NCBI RefSeq assembly: GCF_004341375.1
Contig: NZ_SLXO01000003.1
Span: 62,001 to 126,000 of the forward strand
Source of the DNA: Rhodothalassium salexigens DSM 2132
GTDB lineage: Bacteria; Pseudomonadota; Alphaproteobacteria; Sphingomonadales; Rhodothalassiaceae
Reading direction: 5' to 3'
Length of the DNA: 64,000 nt
Every line of letters begins with the position of its first letter. Within the stretch, counting starts at the first letter, position 1. Below, piece by piece: positions 18,227-26,594 of this stretch. The notes below the pieces were generated by a model. The model was not told where the DNA came from. It did no database searches and was given only the letters and a program-made list of their open reading frames with translations. A program made the translations under genes and the position numbers.

Positions 18227-19584
18227 GCGCGCCCGACATCGATCTTGAAACCGGGGCCGACACCGATCCTGATACCGCCACCCAGGCCGGGGCGGCGGTC
18301 GAGCGGGCGCGGACCGAGGTGATCACCTTCGGTTGCCGGCTCAATGCCTACGAGTCGGCGGTGATCGAGCGCAATGCCGAGGCCGCCGGGCTCGACGACG
18401 CCGTCGTCGTCAACACCTGCGCGGTGACCGCCGAGGCGGTGCGCCAGGCGCGCCAGACGATCCGCCGGGCGCGCCGCGACCATCCAGGCCGCCGCATCGT
18501 GGTCACCGGCTGTGCGGCACAGGTGGACCCGGGCCAGTTCGCCGCCATGGCCGAGGTGGACGCGGTGATCGGCAACCAGGACAAGCTCGGCCCGGCGGCC
18601 TTCGAGGCGTTGGCGGCGGGCGCGGCCGCGCCGGTCCAGGTCACCGACATCATGGCCGTGCGCGAACAGGCCGGCCATCTGATCGACGGCTTCGGCGAGC
18701 GCGCGCGCGCCTTCGTCCAGGTGCAGAACGGCTGCGATCACCGCTGCACCTTCTGCATCATCCCCTATGGTCGCGGCAACGCGCGCTCGACGCCCATGGG
18801 CGCGGTGGTCGACCAGATCAAGCGGCTGGTCGACCGGGGTTATGGCGAGGTGGTGCTGACCGGCGTCGACCTGACCAGCTATGGCCCCGACCTGCCGGGC
18901 AAGCCCAGCCTCGGCCGGCTGGTCCAGACGATCCTGGCCCAGGTGCCCGACCTGGCCCGGCTGCGCATCTCGTCGATCGACAGCATCGAGGCCGACGCGG
19001 CGCTGATGGACGCGATCACCGGCGATGCGCGGGTGATGCCGCACCTGCACCTGTCGCTCCAGGCCGGCGACGATCTGATCCTGAAGCGCATGAAGCGCCG
19101 CCACAGCCGTGCCGATGCCATCGCGTTCTGCCAAGCGGTACGCGCGCGCCGGCCCGAGGTGGCGTTCGGCGCCGACATCATCGCCGGCTTCCCCACCGAG
19201 ACCGAGGCCATGTTCGAGAACAGCCTGGCGCTGGTCGACGACTGCGACCTGACCTGGCTGCACGTGTTCCCGTTCTCGCCGCGCCAGGGCACGCCGGCGG
19301 CGCGGATGCCGCAACTGCCCAAGCCGGTGCGCAAGGACCGCGCCGCCCGGCTGCGCGCCGCCGGGGCCGCGCGCGCCCGGGCGTTCCTCGACCGTGCAGT
19401 GGGCGGCCAGGTGGATGTGCTGGTGGAAAAGGCCGGCCGGGACGCTGCGGGTCCGTTCGCCACCGGCCACAGCGGCCAGTTCGCGCCGGTGCGCCTGGCC
19501 GGCTCGGTGGCGCCCGGCCAGATCGTGCGCGCCCGGGTGACCGCGCGCGACGGTGACACGCTGCTGGCCGCCCCGCAGGCTTAG
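18223..19584 (+). CDS. mtaB: tRNA t6A37 methylthiotransferase MtaB
   Basis: A 453-residue radical-SAM enzyme that turns t6A37 into ms2t6A in ANN-decoding tRNAs. The N-terminal UPF0004 domain shows ITFGCRLNAYESAVI, NTCAVTAEAVRQ and VTGCAAQ, which bind the second [4Fe-4S] cluster. The radical-SAM triad is CDHRCTFC in QVQNGCDHRCTFCIIPYGRGN. A C-terminal TRAM-like beta region ends the protein. Its stop overlaps that of hslO on the opposite strand by 3 bases (TTAG), so the two transcription units converge with no spacer. Confidence 0.94.
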   Translation: MSAPDIDLETGADTDPDTATQAGAAVERARTEVITFGCRLNAYESAVIERNAEAAGLDDAVVVNTCAVTAEAVRQARQTIRRARRDHPGRRIVVTGCAAQVDPGQFAAMAEVDAVIGNQDKLGPAAFEALAAGAAAPVQVTDIMAVREQAGHLIDGFGERARAFVQVQNGCDHRCTFCIIPYGRGNARSTPMGAVVDQIKRLVDRGYGEVVLTGVDLTSYGPDLPGKPSLGRLVQTILAQVPDLARLRISSIDSIEADAALMDAITGDARVMPHLHLSLQAGDDLILKRMKRRHSRADAIAFCQAVRARRPEVAFGADIIAGFPTETEAMFENSLALVDDCDLTWLHVFPFSPRQGTPAARMPQLPKPVRKDRAARLRAAGAARARAFLDRAVGGQVDVLVEKAGRDAAGPFATGHSGQFAPVRLAGSVAPGQIVRARVTARDGDTLLAAPQA

Positions 19585-20522
19585 GGCTCGAACCGATAGT
19601 CGGTGTTGCAGAACTGGCAGGTGACGGTGATCAGGCCGTCGTCTTCGACCATGTCCGACAGCTCTTCGCTCGAATAGCGCGCCAGCACCGAGGCGATCTT
19701 GTCGCGGCTGCACCGGCAGCCGAAGGCCACCGGGTGGCTGTCGAAGACGCGCACGCCGTCTTCGTGGAACAAGCGGAACAACAAGGTCGGCAGGGCCAGC
19801 TCCGGGTCCAGCAACTCCTCGGCGCGGGTGCTCATCATCAGCGCGGTAGCGCGGTTGAACGGTTCGGTGTTGGGTTCGCCGGCCGCGTCGTGGTCGATGT
19901 CGCCGCCGCCGTCGTCGGGCGTGCCGCCGCCGGTCGGCAGATCTTGCACCATGATGCCGCCGGCGCGCCAGTGGCCCGACACCGGGTCCTGCCCGGCGTG
20001 CAACAGGATGCGCGTCGGCAACTGTTCCGACTGGGCGAAATAGGTGCCGGCGCACTCGGCCAGCGTGCCGCCTTCAAGCGCCACGATGCCCTGATAGCGG
20101 TCGGTCTGCGGCCCCTGGTCGAGGGTCAGGGCCAGGTGCCCCTTGCCCATCAGCCCCTGCAGGCTCGGCCGTTTGCCCAGCGTCTTGAGCCGGTCCCGGT
20201 CGACCTGGGCGAAGCCGCGCACGGTGCCCGGCGCCAGGAAGTCGCCGACCAGCAGCGACAGCGGGCCCGAGCCCTTGGCCTGGATGGTCAGGATGCCGTC
20301 GTCGACCTTGAGCATGCTGCCGAGCAGGCACGACAGGGCGGCCAGTTCGCCAACCACTCCGGCCACCGGGGCGGGATAGTCGTGGGCGCGGATGATCCGG
20401 TCGGCGGCGGTGCCGAGCCGGACCGCCCGGCCGCGCACCGGCTGGCCTTCGATGCGAAACGGCAATACCTGATTGTCGGCGCTTCCCGGCGGGTCCGGGA
20501 CGACGATCGGCTCATCGGTCAT
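19581..20522 (-). CDS. hslO: redox-regulated chaperone Hsp33
   Basis: A 313-residue cytosolic holdase activated by oxidative unfolding. The C-terminal zinc switch is intact: GCRC about 20 residues after HEDG, then CQFC near the end, the CxC...CxxC set. The body contains the typical LLGDFLAPGTVRGFAQVD-like strand (here LLVGDFLAPGTVRGF). It lies 11 bp after argF in the same direction, the usual alphaproteobacterial argD-argF-hslO arrangement, so it is probably cotranscribed from the arg operon rather than from its own heat-shock promoter. Confidence 0.94.
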   Translation of the reverse strand: MTDEPIVVPDPPGSADNQVLPFRIEGQPVRGRAVRLGTAADRIIRAHDYPAPVAGVVGELAALSCLLGSMLKVDDGILTIQAKGSGPLSLLVGDFLAPGTVRGFAQVDRDRLKTLGKRPSLQGLMGKGHLALTLDQGPQTDRYQGIVALEGGTLAECAGTYFAQSEQLPTRILLHAGQDPVSGHWRAGGIMVQDLPTGGGTPDDGGGDIDHDAAGEPNTEPFNRATALMMSTRAEELLDPELALPTLLFRLFHEDGVRVFDSHPVAFGCRCSRDKIASVLARYSSEELSDMVEDDGLITVTCQFCNTDYRFEP

Positions 20523-20533
20523 GGGGGGTGCTC

Positions 20534-21481
20534 TTACAGTCGGTCGAAACAGTGCAACAAGATGGCCTTCTGGGCGTGCAGGCGGTTTTCGGCCTGATCC
20601 CAGACCGCCGATTGCGGCCCTTCCAGCACCGCGGCGTCCACTTCCTGGCCGCGATAGGCGGGCAGGCAGTGCAGGAACACCGCCTCGGGCGCCCGCGCCA
20701 TCAGCGCCTCGCTGACCCGATAGGGCGCAAAGGCGTCCAGGTCCACCGCCTCGTCGCCCATGCTCTTCCAGGTGTCGGTGTAGACCGCCTGGGCGCCGTC
20801 GACCGCCGCTTCGGCGGTGGCGACGCGCGCCACGTCGCCGCCTTGGGCGGCGGCCCAGGCGAACAGCGCGTCGGGCATGCGCCCGTCGGGGCCGGCCAGC
20901 CGCACCGAGGCGCCCAAGCGCACGGCGGCGTGGACCAGCGACACCGCCACATTGTTGCCGTCGCCGAGCCAGGCGATGCGCGCGCCGGCCAGGCTGCCCA
21001 ACCGTTGCTTGAGCGTCAGCATGTCGGCGATCGCCTGGCAGGGGTGGCTGTAGTCGGTGAGCGCGTTGACCACCGGCACGTCCGAGGCGCCGGCCAGCGT
21101 CTCCAGGTCGCCATGGGTGTGGGCGCGGAAGGTGATCGCGTCCACATAGCGGCTGAGCACGCGGGCGGTGTCGTCGAGCGGTTCGCCGCGGCCGGTTTGC
21201 ATGCCCGCGCGGTCCAGGGTCAGCGGTGCACCGCCCAATTGGCGCACCGCCAGGTCGAACGACACCCGGGTGCGGGTCGACGGCTTGGCGAACAGGCAGG
21301 CGACGGCGGCACCGGCGAGCGGCGCGTCGTCGTCGGGTGCCGCCTTGAACCGGCCGGCGCGGGCCCGGGCGCGGGTGTCGGCGGCCTCGATGAGCCGCGC
21401 CACGGTGGCGGCGTCCAACCCGGCCAGGTCGAGAAAATGGCGCGGGGTACCGGCGGCCACGGCCGGCTCGGCGCCGTCCAT
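20534..21481 (-). CDS. argF: ornithine carbamoyltransferase
   Basis: A 315-residue anabolic OTCase: carbamoyl phosphate + ornithine to citrulline. FAKPSTRTRVSFDLA is the carbamoyl-phosphate loop (STRTR), ALTDYSHPCQAIADML holds the HPCQ motif, LGDGNNVAVSL binds ornithine, and FLHCLPAYRGQEV is the HCLP catalytic loop. Its ATG overlaps the last base of the argD stop (TGATG), which shows a coupled arginine-biosynthesis operon. The N-terminus is slightly longer than usual, with an Ala-rich start. Confidence 0.96.
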   Translation of the reverse strand: MDGAEPAVAAGTPRHFLDLAGLDAATVARLIEAADTRARARAGRFKAAPDDDAPLAGAAVACLFAKPSTRTRVSFDLAVRQLGGAPLTLDRAGMQTGRGEPLDDTARVLSRYVDAITFRAHTHGDLETLAGASDVPVVNALTDYSHPCQAIADMLTLKQRLGSLAGARIAWLGDGNNVAVSLVHAAVRLGASVRLAGPDGRMPDALFAWAAAQGGDVARVATAEAAVDGAQAVYTDTWKSMGDEAVDLDAFAPYRVSEALMARAPEAVFLHCLPAYRGQEVDAAVLEGPQSAVWDQAENRLHAQKAILLHCFDRL

Positions 21482-22668
21482 CAGGCCACCGTCCGGGCGG
21501 TTTGCTCGGCCTCGGTCAGTGCGGCGCCCAGACGCTCCATGGCTTGGTCGATATGCGGCTGGGTGAGGATCAACGGCGGCAGCAGGCGGATCACATTGTC
21601 GCCGGCGGGTGCGGTCAACAACCCGTGGCGCAGCGCGGTCGCCACCACCTCACGGTTGACCAGACCGTCGCGCAGCTTGATGCCCCACATGAGCCCGCGC
21701 CCGCGCATGTCTTCGACCTGATTGTGGTAGCGCTCGGCGAAGTGCGCCAACGCCTGGTGCAGCGCCTCGCCCATGGCGATCACATGGCCCATGAAACCGG
21801 GCTTGAGCAATTCGTCGAGCACCGCATTGCCGACCGCGGTGGCCAGCGGGTTGCCGCCGTAGGTGGAGCCGTGGGTGCCGGGCACCATGGCCGCGGCGAC
21901 CGCGTCGGTGGCCAGACAGGCGCCAAGCGGGAAGCCGCCGCCGATGCCCTTGGCGGCAGCCACGATATCGGGGCGGATGTCGGCCCATTCATGGGCGAAC
22001 AGCTTGCCGGTCCGGCCCATGCCGCACTGGATTTCGTCGGCGATCAACAGCAGGCCGCGCTCGTCGCAGATCCGGCGCACGTCGCGCAGGAAGACGTCGG
22101 GCAGCGGCACCACGCCGCCTTCGCCCTGCACCGGCTCCAGCATCACAGCGGCGGTCTGCGGGCCGATGGCGGCGGTCAGGTCCTCGATGGCGCCGGCGAC
22201 CACCTGGCGAAAGCCCGGGGTCGCCGGGCCGAAGCCCTCGGCCTTGCCGGCGGCGGCGACGGCGGCCAGCGTCCGGCCGTGGAACGCCGCGGTCAGGGTG
22301 ACGATCTCGTAGCGGTCGGGCTCGCCCTGGTCGAAGAAGTAGCGCCGGGCGGTCTTGATCGCGCACTCGATGGCCTCGGCGCCCGAATTGGTGAAGAACA
22401 CCCGATCGGCGAAGCTCGCCGCGCACAGCCGCTCGGCCAACCGTTCGGCGTGCGCAATGCGGTAGAGGTTCGAGGTGTGCCACAGCTTTTCGGCCTGGTC
22501 CTTGAGCGTCGCCACCAGGTGGGGGTGGGCGTGGCCGAGGCAGCTCACCGCGATGCCGGCATTGAAGTCCAGATAGGCCTTGCCGGCGTCGTCATAGAGG
22601 GTCATGCCCTCGCCGCGCTCGAACGCCACGTCGGCCTGCCGGTAAGTGCCCATAAGTGCGGATGTCAC
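21481..22668 (-). CDS. argD: acetylornithine aminotransferase
   Basis: A 395-residue class III PLP aminotransferase of arginine synthesis; it can also act as succinyl-DAP aminotransferase in the lysine pathway. FTNSGAEAIECAIKTARRYF and AAFHGRTLAAVAAAGKAEGFGP are the cofactor-phosphate motifs. LLIADEIQCGMGRTGKLFAHEWADIRPDIVAAAKGIGGGFPLGA contains the Asp that contacts the ring N and the Schiff-base Lys (AAAKGIG). It is the first gene of argD-argF-hslO. A hairpin lies 31-54 bp upstream of its start. Confidence 0.96.
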   Translation of the reverse strand: MTSALMGTYRQADVAFERGEGMTLYDDAGKAYLDFNAGIAVSCLGHAHPHLVATLKDQAEKLWHTSNLYRIAHAERLAERLCAASFADRVFFTNSGAEAIECAIKTARRYFFDQGEPDRYEIVTLTAAFHGRTLAAVAAAGKAEGFGPATPGFRQVVAGAIEDLTAAIGPQTAAVMLEPVQGEGGVVPLPDVFLRDVRRICDERGLLLIADEIQCGMGRTGKLFAHEWADIRPDIVAAAKGIGGGFPLGACLATDAVAAAMVPGTHGSTYGGNPLATAVGNAVLDELLKPGFMGHVIAMGEALHQALAHFAERYHNQVEDMRGRGLMWGIKLRDGLVNREVVATALRHGLLTAPAGDNVIRLLPPLILTQPHIDQAMERLGAALTEAEQTARTVA

Positions 22669-22698
22669 GACCGCCTCCGTCTCGAAAAAGGAACCACC

Positions 22699-22722
22699 CC
22701 GCCGCTTGGGGATAAGCGGCGG
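22699..22722. repeat. inverted repeat between ABC permease and argD
   Basis: Perfect 9-bp arms CCGCCGCTT (22699-22707) and AAGCGGCGG (22714-22722) around a GGGGAT loop. On the minus strand it follows the ABC permease stop and is trailed, after about 8 nt, by CCTTTTT. This is a plausible imperfect terminator for the permease or a leader hairpin for argD. No clear ARG-box is visible beside it. Confidence 0.5.
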
Positions 22723-22792
22723 AGTATTGTGATCAGGCCGGGCGGTGTCAATCGCCGGTCCGGCGGGGTTTGGCCATGGGTCAGACCCCAGC

Positions 22793-23701
22793 TCAGGCCT
22801 TGAGCTTCCAGCCGCTGCGGAACACCCGCCAGGCGATCAGTGCCAGCGCCGCGTTGGCCACGCCGATGAATGCCACGCCCACGGGCAGCGACGCATCCGC
22901 GGTGCCGATAAAGCCGTAGCGGAACCCGTCGATCACATAGAAGAACGGATTGACCGCCAGCACCGCGTCGAGCACCGCCAGTTGGTCGGCGCCCCAGCCG
23001 CCGTCGGCCATGCGCTCCTTGAGGATGCCGACCGAATAGAAGGTGCCGCTCAACAGCGTCAGCGGCGCGACGATGAAGTTGGTGATCGTCGCCACATGGT
23101 CGAATTTCTCGGCCCAGACCCCGGTCAACAGCCCGATCAGCGACATGAAGATCGCCGCCATCAGGCCGAAATAGAGGATCGCCCAGGGGTGGGTGACGGT
23201 GATCGCGTCAAGCGGCAGCACCCAGAACACCAGCAACAGCACGCCGCACACCACCAGCGCCCGGGCCACGCCGCCGAGCACATAGCCCATCACCAACTCG
23301 CCCGCCGACAAGGGCGGCATCAGCACGTCGATCACCGTGCCCTGCACCTTGCCGATGATCAGCGACGAGGCGGTGTTCTGAAACGCGTTCTGGGTCAGCG
23401 CCATGATCGCCAGGCCCGGGGCCAGGAACTGCTCATAGGGCACCGCGGTGGTGACCCGGTCCGAGCCGCCGATCACCACGGCGAAGATCAAGAAGAACAG
23501 CACCGCCTGGACCGACGGCGCCAGCACGGTCTGCATCCACACCTTCATGAAGCGGCGGATTTCGCGTTCGGCGAGTGTTTGCAGGCCGCCCCAATTGACC
23601 GCGCCGATCCGCCGGACGCCGAAATCGTCGGCATGTCCGGCATGGTCGGCCTTGGCGGCGGATTGGGACACGGGCTGGCTGTGGACGGCGGTATCGGGCA
23701 T
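22793..23701 (-). CDS. ABC-2 type transporter permease
   Basis: A 302-residue ABC-2 permease (NodJ/YadH-like). After a polar N-terminus come about six hydrophobic segments, starting with FMKVWMQTVLAPSVQAVLFFLIFAVVIG. The family motif FLAPGLAIMALTQNAFQNTASSLI and the sequence LMPPLSAGELVMGYVLGGVARALVV are typical of drug/polysaccharide-export permeases. No cognate ATP-binding gene is adjacent in the window, so the partner must lie elsewhere and the substrate cannot be named. The ATG at 23701 gives the normal family length. It separates argD from gcrA, which are often direct neighbours in this class. Confidence 0.88.
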   Translation of the reverse strand: MPDTAVHSQPVSQSAAKADHAGHADDFGVRRIGAVNWGGLQTLAEREIRRFMKVWMQTVLAPSVQAVLFFLIFAVVIGGSDRVTTAVPYEQFLAPGLAIMALTQNAFQNTASSLIIGKVQGTVIDVLMPPLSAGELVMGYVLGGVARALVVCGVLLLVFWVLPLDAITVTHPWAILYFGLMAAIFMSLIGLLTGVWAEKFDHVATITNFIVAPLTLLSGTFYSVGILKERMADGGWGADQLAVLDAVLAVNPFFYVIDGFRYGFIGTADASLPVGVAFIGVANAALALIAWRVFRSGWKLKA

Positions 23702-23942
23702 GATCGACTCTCGCGCTGTTGTCGGATCGCGCGCCCTGGAAGCGCGTCGCGGCCCCAGGGCAGACGACTGCGCGGCCACGCCCCGACCCGGCCGGGGCAA
23801 GGCTGGGGTAATCGGCGGGGCATGACGCCACGACAGGAGGTACGGCTTGAGGTAATGGCCCGGACGGCGGTCGGCAACCCTTGCGTCCCCCGGGCGCCGG
23901 TTTTATGTCACGCATCTGGCAAGTCAGGGAAGGACCGAGTGA

Positions 23943-24380
23943 ATGTCGTGGACTGATGAACGGATCGAGACCTTGAAGCGGCTGTGGGACGCGGGCAAGA
24001 GCGCCAGTCAGATCGCCACGGAACTCGGCGAGGGCGTGACCCGCAACGCGGTGATCGGCAAGGCGCACCGTCTGGGTCTCAAATCGCGGCCGAGCCCGGT
24101 CAAAAGCGACGCCCAGGCGGCGGCCAAGACCGGCGGCACGGCGGCGCCGGCCAAGAAGCGCACGCGCAAGAAGAAGCCCGCCGACGACCGGGTCACCCTG
24201 CTCGACCTGACCGAGCGCATGTGCAAATGGCCCTATGGCCATCCCGGCGACGCCGATTTCCATTTCTGCGGCAAGCCGAGCCAGCCCGGCCTGCCCTATT
24301 GCGCCCAGCACTGCCAGGAAGCCTATCAGGCGCTGCAACCGCGCAAAGATCGCCGCAACCGGCCGCCACGGATCATCTGA
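23943..24380 (+). CDS. gcrA: cell cycle regulator GcrA
   Basis: A 145-residue alphaproteobacterial transcription regulator that binds sigma-70 RNA polymerase and GANTC-containing promoters methylated by CcrM, controlling cell-cycle genes. MSWTDERIETLKRLWDAGKSASQIATELGEGVTRNAVIGKAHRLGL is the near-invariant DNA-binding N-terminal domain. A basic linker (KKRTRKKKPADD) follows, then the C-terminal domain with Cys/His residues: MCKWPYGHPGDADFHFCGKP and YCAQHCQEAYQ. AAGGACC precedes the ATG. One GANTC site lies in the upstream gap at 23706-23710. Confidence 0.97.
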   Translation: MSWTDERIETLKRLWDAGKSASQIATELGEGVTRNAVIGKAHRLGLKSRPSPVKSDAQAAAKTGGTAAPAKKRTRKKKPADDRVTLLDLTERMCKWPYGHPGDADFHFCGKPSQPGLPYCAQHCQEAYQALQPRKDRRNRPPRII

Positions 24381-24599
24381 CCGGCCGCTGTCGCGATCCC
24401 GGGCTCTCATCGGCAAAGCGGTGCCAGCGCGGGGAAGACCGGCGCGGTCCCCTCGGGTCCGCTCGGGCCCGCTCACAGCCGGGATCACCGTGTCCGGGTG
24501 TCCGGCGGTCGAGCCCGGTGGCAGTTTTTTCACAATCCCACGTCTTGCTGTCCGCCTTTGGTGTGTGAATACTCGGGCCGTCACCAACAGGAGGACGGT

Positions 24600-25061
24600 A
24601 TGCGCATTCTTATTACGACTCTGGGCGCGCTGGGGCTGGCCGGCGCGATCGCAACGGCGGCGGCGGCTCAGAATGTGAGCCCCGAACAGGCCCATGCGGA
24701 CCATCGCCAAGCGACCATCAGCGGCTCCGGCATGGCCGGCGTGACGCTTCTGCGGATGCAGCAAGGGTTGATCGAGAAGAAAAATGTGCCCCAGCTGTTC
24801 GACTATTGGGCCACCGGCGCGCGCCTGTCGGTCGAGGCGTTTCGTCCGGACACCCGCGGCGCCGACGTGAAGACCGAGGCAAAGGACGCCATTTGGGCCA
24901 ACTGGTCCGACTTCGAAGCCGCCATGACCGCCTATGCCGAGGACGTGGAAGAGCTGGCCGCCCTGGCCGCCGACGGTAAGACCGACGAGGCGCTCGGCGG
25001 CATGGGGCCGATCTTCAAGAATCACTGCCGCGGCTGCCACAACGACTACCGCACCGACTGA
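24600..25061 (+). CDS. cytochrome c' family protein
   Basis: A 153-residue periplasmic haem protein of the cytochrome c'/c-556 four-helix-bundle family. A signal peptide (MRILITTLGALGLAGAIATAAAAQ) ends at AAAQ. The C-terminal CRGCHNDYR is the c-type haem attachment site CxxCH, with the axial His. HRQATISGSGMAGVTLLRMQQ is the first helix, where the distal residue decides five- or six-coordination; I cannot settle which from sequence. AGGAGGACGGT gives a strong ribosome-binding site. It converges with a cytochrome b561 gene, a common pairing. Possible roles are NO binding or electron transfer. Confidence 0.93.
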   Translation: MRILITTLGALGLAGAIATAAAAQNVSPEQAHADHRQATISGSGMAGVTLLRMQQGLIEKKNVPQLFDYWATGARLSVEAFRPDTRGADVKTEAKDAIWANWSDFEAAMTAYAEDVEELAALAADGKTDEALGGMGPIFKNHCRGCHNDYRTD

Positions 25062-25134
25062 TCGCGGTGCACGGGTCTCGGCGCACGCTGCCCACGCCGA
25101 GCACCCCAGCACATCTTGAAGCTTGCTGCCACGA

Positions 25135-25161
25135 AACCCGGCCGGTCGCCCCGGCCGGGTT
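25135..25161. terminator. bidirectional terminator between cytochrome c' and b561 genes
   Basis: A perfect 11-bp inverted repeat, AACCCGGCCGG and CCGGCCGGGTT, around a 5-nt loop. It lies between two convergent stop codons (25061 and 25169). Short A/T runs flank both arms, so it can act as a terminator in both directions. Confidence 0.85.
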
Positions 25162-25168
25162 GTTCCGC

Positions 25169-25867
25169 TCACGCCGCCAAGGTCTCGATCAGGCCGACAC
25201 CGCCCCAGCCCAGTGCGACGGCGGCGGCCAGGCAGGCCAGGGCACGCAGCGCGACGGTGCGCGGCCCGGCCAGCACCCGGTCGCCCGGCGTTCGCTCTGC
25301 CGACAGGCCCGGCTTGCGGCCGGTGATCATGGCGCGGATCAGATCCTCGCCGGCAAGGAACACATAGTAGAGCACCGCCAGCACATGGAGCGCGATCAGG
25401 CCCAGGATGACATTGAACCAGCTCTTGTGCCAGCCGGTCAGGGTGCCCACCCAGTCCGACGACACGAGGCCGGCGAGCGGCCCCCAGAACAGGAAATCGT
25501 CGCTGGCGAACAGTCCCATGACGGCCTGAGCGAACACCGCGGCGAGCAGCACGACCACCATCCACCCGCCGGCCGGGTTGTGGCCGGGGCTCACATGCTG
25601 GCGTTGCTGCCACAGGTCGACCAGGTGGCGCAGCACCGGCCCCGGCCCGGTCAGGAACCGGGCGAACCGGGCGGTGGGGCTGCCGACCAGGCCCCACAAC
25701 ACGCGAAAGATGATCAGCGACAACAGGAACAGGCCGACCTTTTCATGCAGTTCCAATTCGCCGTTCTCGGCGGTCCACCACGCGGCAACGATGCCGAGCG
25801 CCAGCGTCCAGTGGAACAGGCGTGTGGGCAGATCCCACAGTCGACCGGCGTCGGGGCCTTTGGCCAT
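25169..25867 (-). CDS. cytochrome b561 family protein
   Basis: A 232-residue inner-membrane b-type cytochrome (YceJ/CybB and Ni-Fe-hydrogenase-cytochrome-b related). The first helix LWDLPTRLFHWTLALGIVAAWWT carries His; GELELHEKVGLFLLSLIIFRVLWGLVG carries the second conserved His; and TGWHKSWFNVILGLIALHVLAVLYYVFLAGEDL has the two later haem ligands. Four helices are visible, plus a fifth hydrophobic C-terminal segment. It probably passes electrons from quinol to the adjacent convergent periplasmic cytochrome c', but direct partnership is inferred from position only. Confidence 0.92.
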   Translation of the reverse strand: MAKGPDAGRLWDLPTRLFHWTLALGIVAAWWTAENGELELHEKVGLFLLSLIIFRVLWGLVGSPTARFARFLTGPGPVLRHLVDLWQQRQHVSPGHNPAGGWMVVVLLAAVFAQAVMGLFASDDFLFWGPLAGLVSSDWVGTLTGWHKSWFNVILGLIALHVLAVLYYVFLAGEDLIRAMITGRKPGLSAERTPGDRVLAGPRTVALRALACLAAAVALGWGGVGLIETLAA

Positions 25868-25986
25868 GATCCCCTCCTTGAGTGAAAAGCCGTTTCGTTA
25901 TGTGCCGGATTGCCCCGGTCCGGCGCAAGACGGCAGCGCTTGGCGTGGGCCGGAGAAATCGGCTACAGTATCGGTGCTGTTTTGCG

Positions 25987-26031
25987 TTGACAGACGCGGG
26001 CGGTTTCCTTACCTAAAGACGACGTAATTAG
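25987..26031 (+). promoter_or_regulatory. putative promoter and Rrf2-type operator of the suf operon
   Basis: A perfect -35 TTGACA (25987-25992) stands about 70 bp before the Rrf2 start; the -10 is unclear (TACCTA after 17 bp). Immediately downstream the dyad CTAA-N11-TTAG (26013-26031) could be the operator for the regulator encoded just after it. Both are suggestions from sequence; neither matches a defined IscR consensus well. Confidence 0.35.
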
Positions 26032-26060
26032 TCCGGTTTTGAGCCGGAAACGGGGACTGA

Positions 26061-26516
26061 ATGATCCGTCTAACGAATTTGGCTGACTATGCGGTTGTGC
26101 TGATGAGTGAATTGGCACGGACCGACCGGCGCGCCAATGCCTCCGATCTGGCGCAGGGCTCGGGCATTCCCGAACCCACCGTCAGTAAGATTCTGGGCCA
26201 GATGAAGCGCGCCGGCTTGTTGGTGTCGTCGCGCGGCGTCAAGGGCGGGTTTGCGCTCGCCCGCCCGGCGGGAGACATCACCGTCGCCGATGTGATCGAA
26301 GCGGTTGACGGTCCGATCGCGTTGACCAACTGCGTCTCGACGGCGGAGCGCGAATGCACCCTGGAACCGGTTTGTAGCATGGCGGTGCACTGGCAGACGA
26401 TCAACGAGGCAGTGCGCGGCGCCTTGGCGGGGATCTCGCTGAAAGAGATTTCCAAACCGGTGTCGCCGCCGGGCTTTGTAGAGGCGGCGGCGCGGGTGAC
26501 GGAACAAGCCGACTAG
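26061..26516 (+). CDS. Rrf2-family transcriptional regulator of the SUF operon
   Basis: A 151-residue Rrf2/IscR-like winged-helix regulator. MIRLTNLADYAVVLMSELAR and IPEPTVSKILGQMKRAGLLVSSRGVKGGFALAR are the DNA-binding domain. CVSTAERECTLEPVC holds the three cysteines that bind an Fe-S cluster in this family. It is the first gene before sufB (79-bp gap), the usual place of the alphaproteobacterial SUF regulator, and probably represses the operon when cluster-loaded. It is not RirA, judging by length and context. Confidence 0.92.
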   Translation: MIRLTNLADYAVVLMSELARTDRRANASDLAQGSGIPEPTVSKILGQMKRAGLLVSSRGVKGGFALARPAGDITVADVIEAVDGPIALTNCVSTAERECTLEPVCSMAVHWQTINEAVRGALAGISLKEISKPVSPPGFVEAAARVTEQAD

Positions 26517-26594
26517 ACGGCCGGTATCCGCAGCGCCAATCCGACCGGTGCTGCGGGCCGAACAACAGGTGACTGACGGGTAAGGAGACGGCAC

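Noticed and set aside
23881-23909. TTGCGT-N17-TATGTC in front of gcrA
   Set aside because: Only half of the bases match each consensus hexamer; not enough to report as a promoter.
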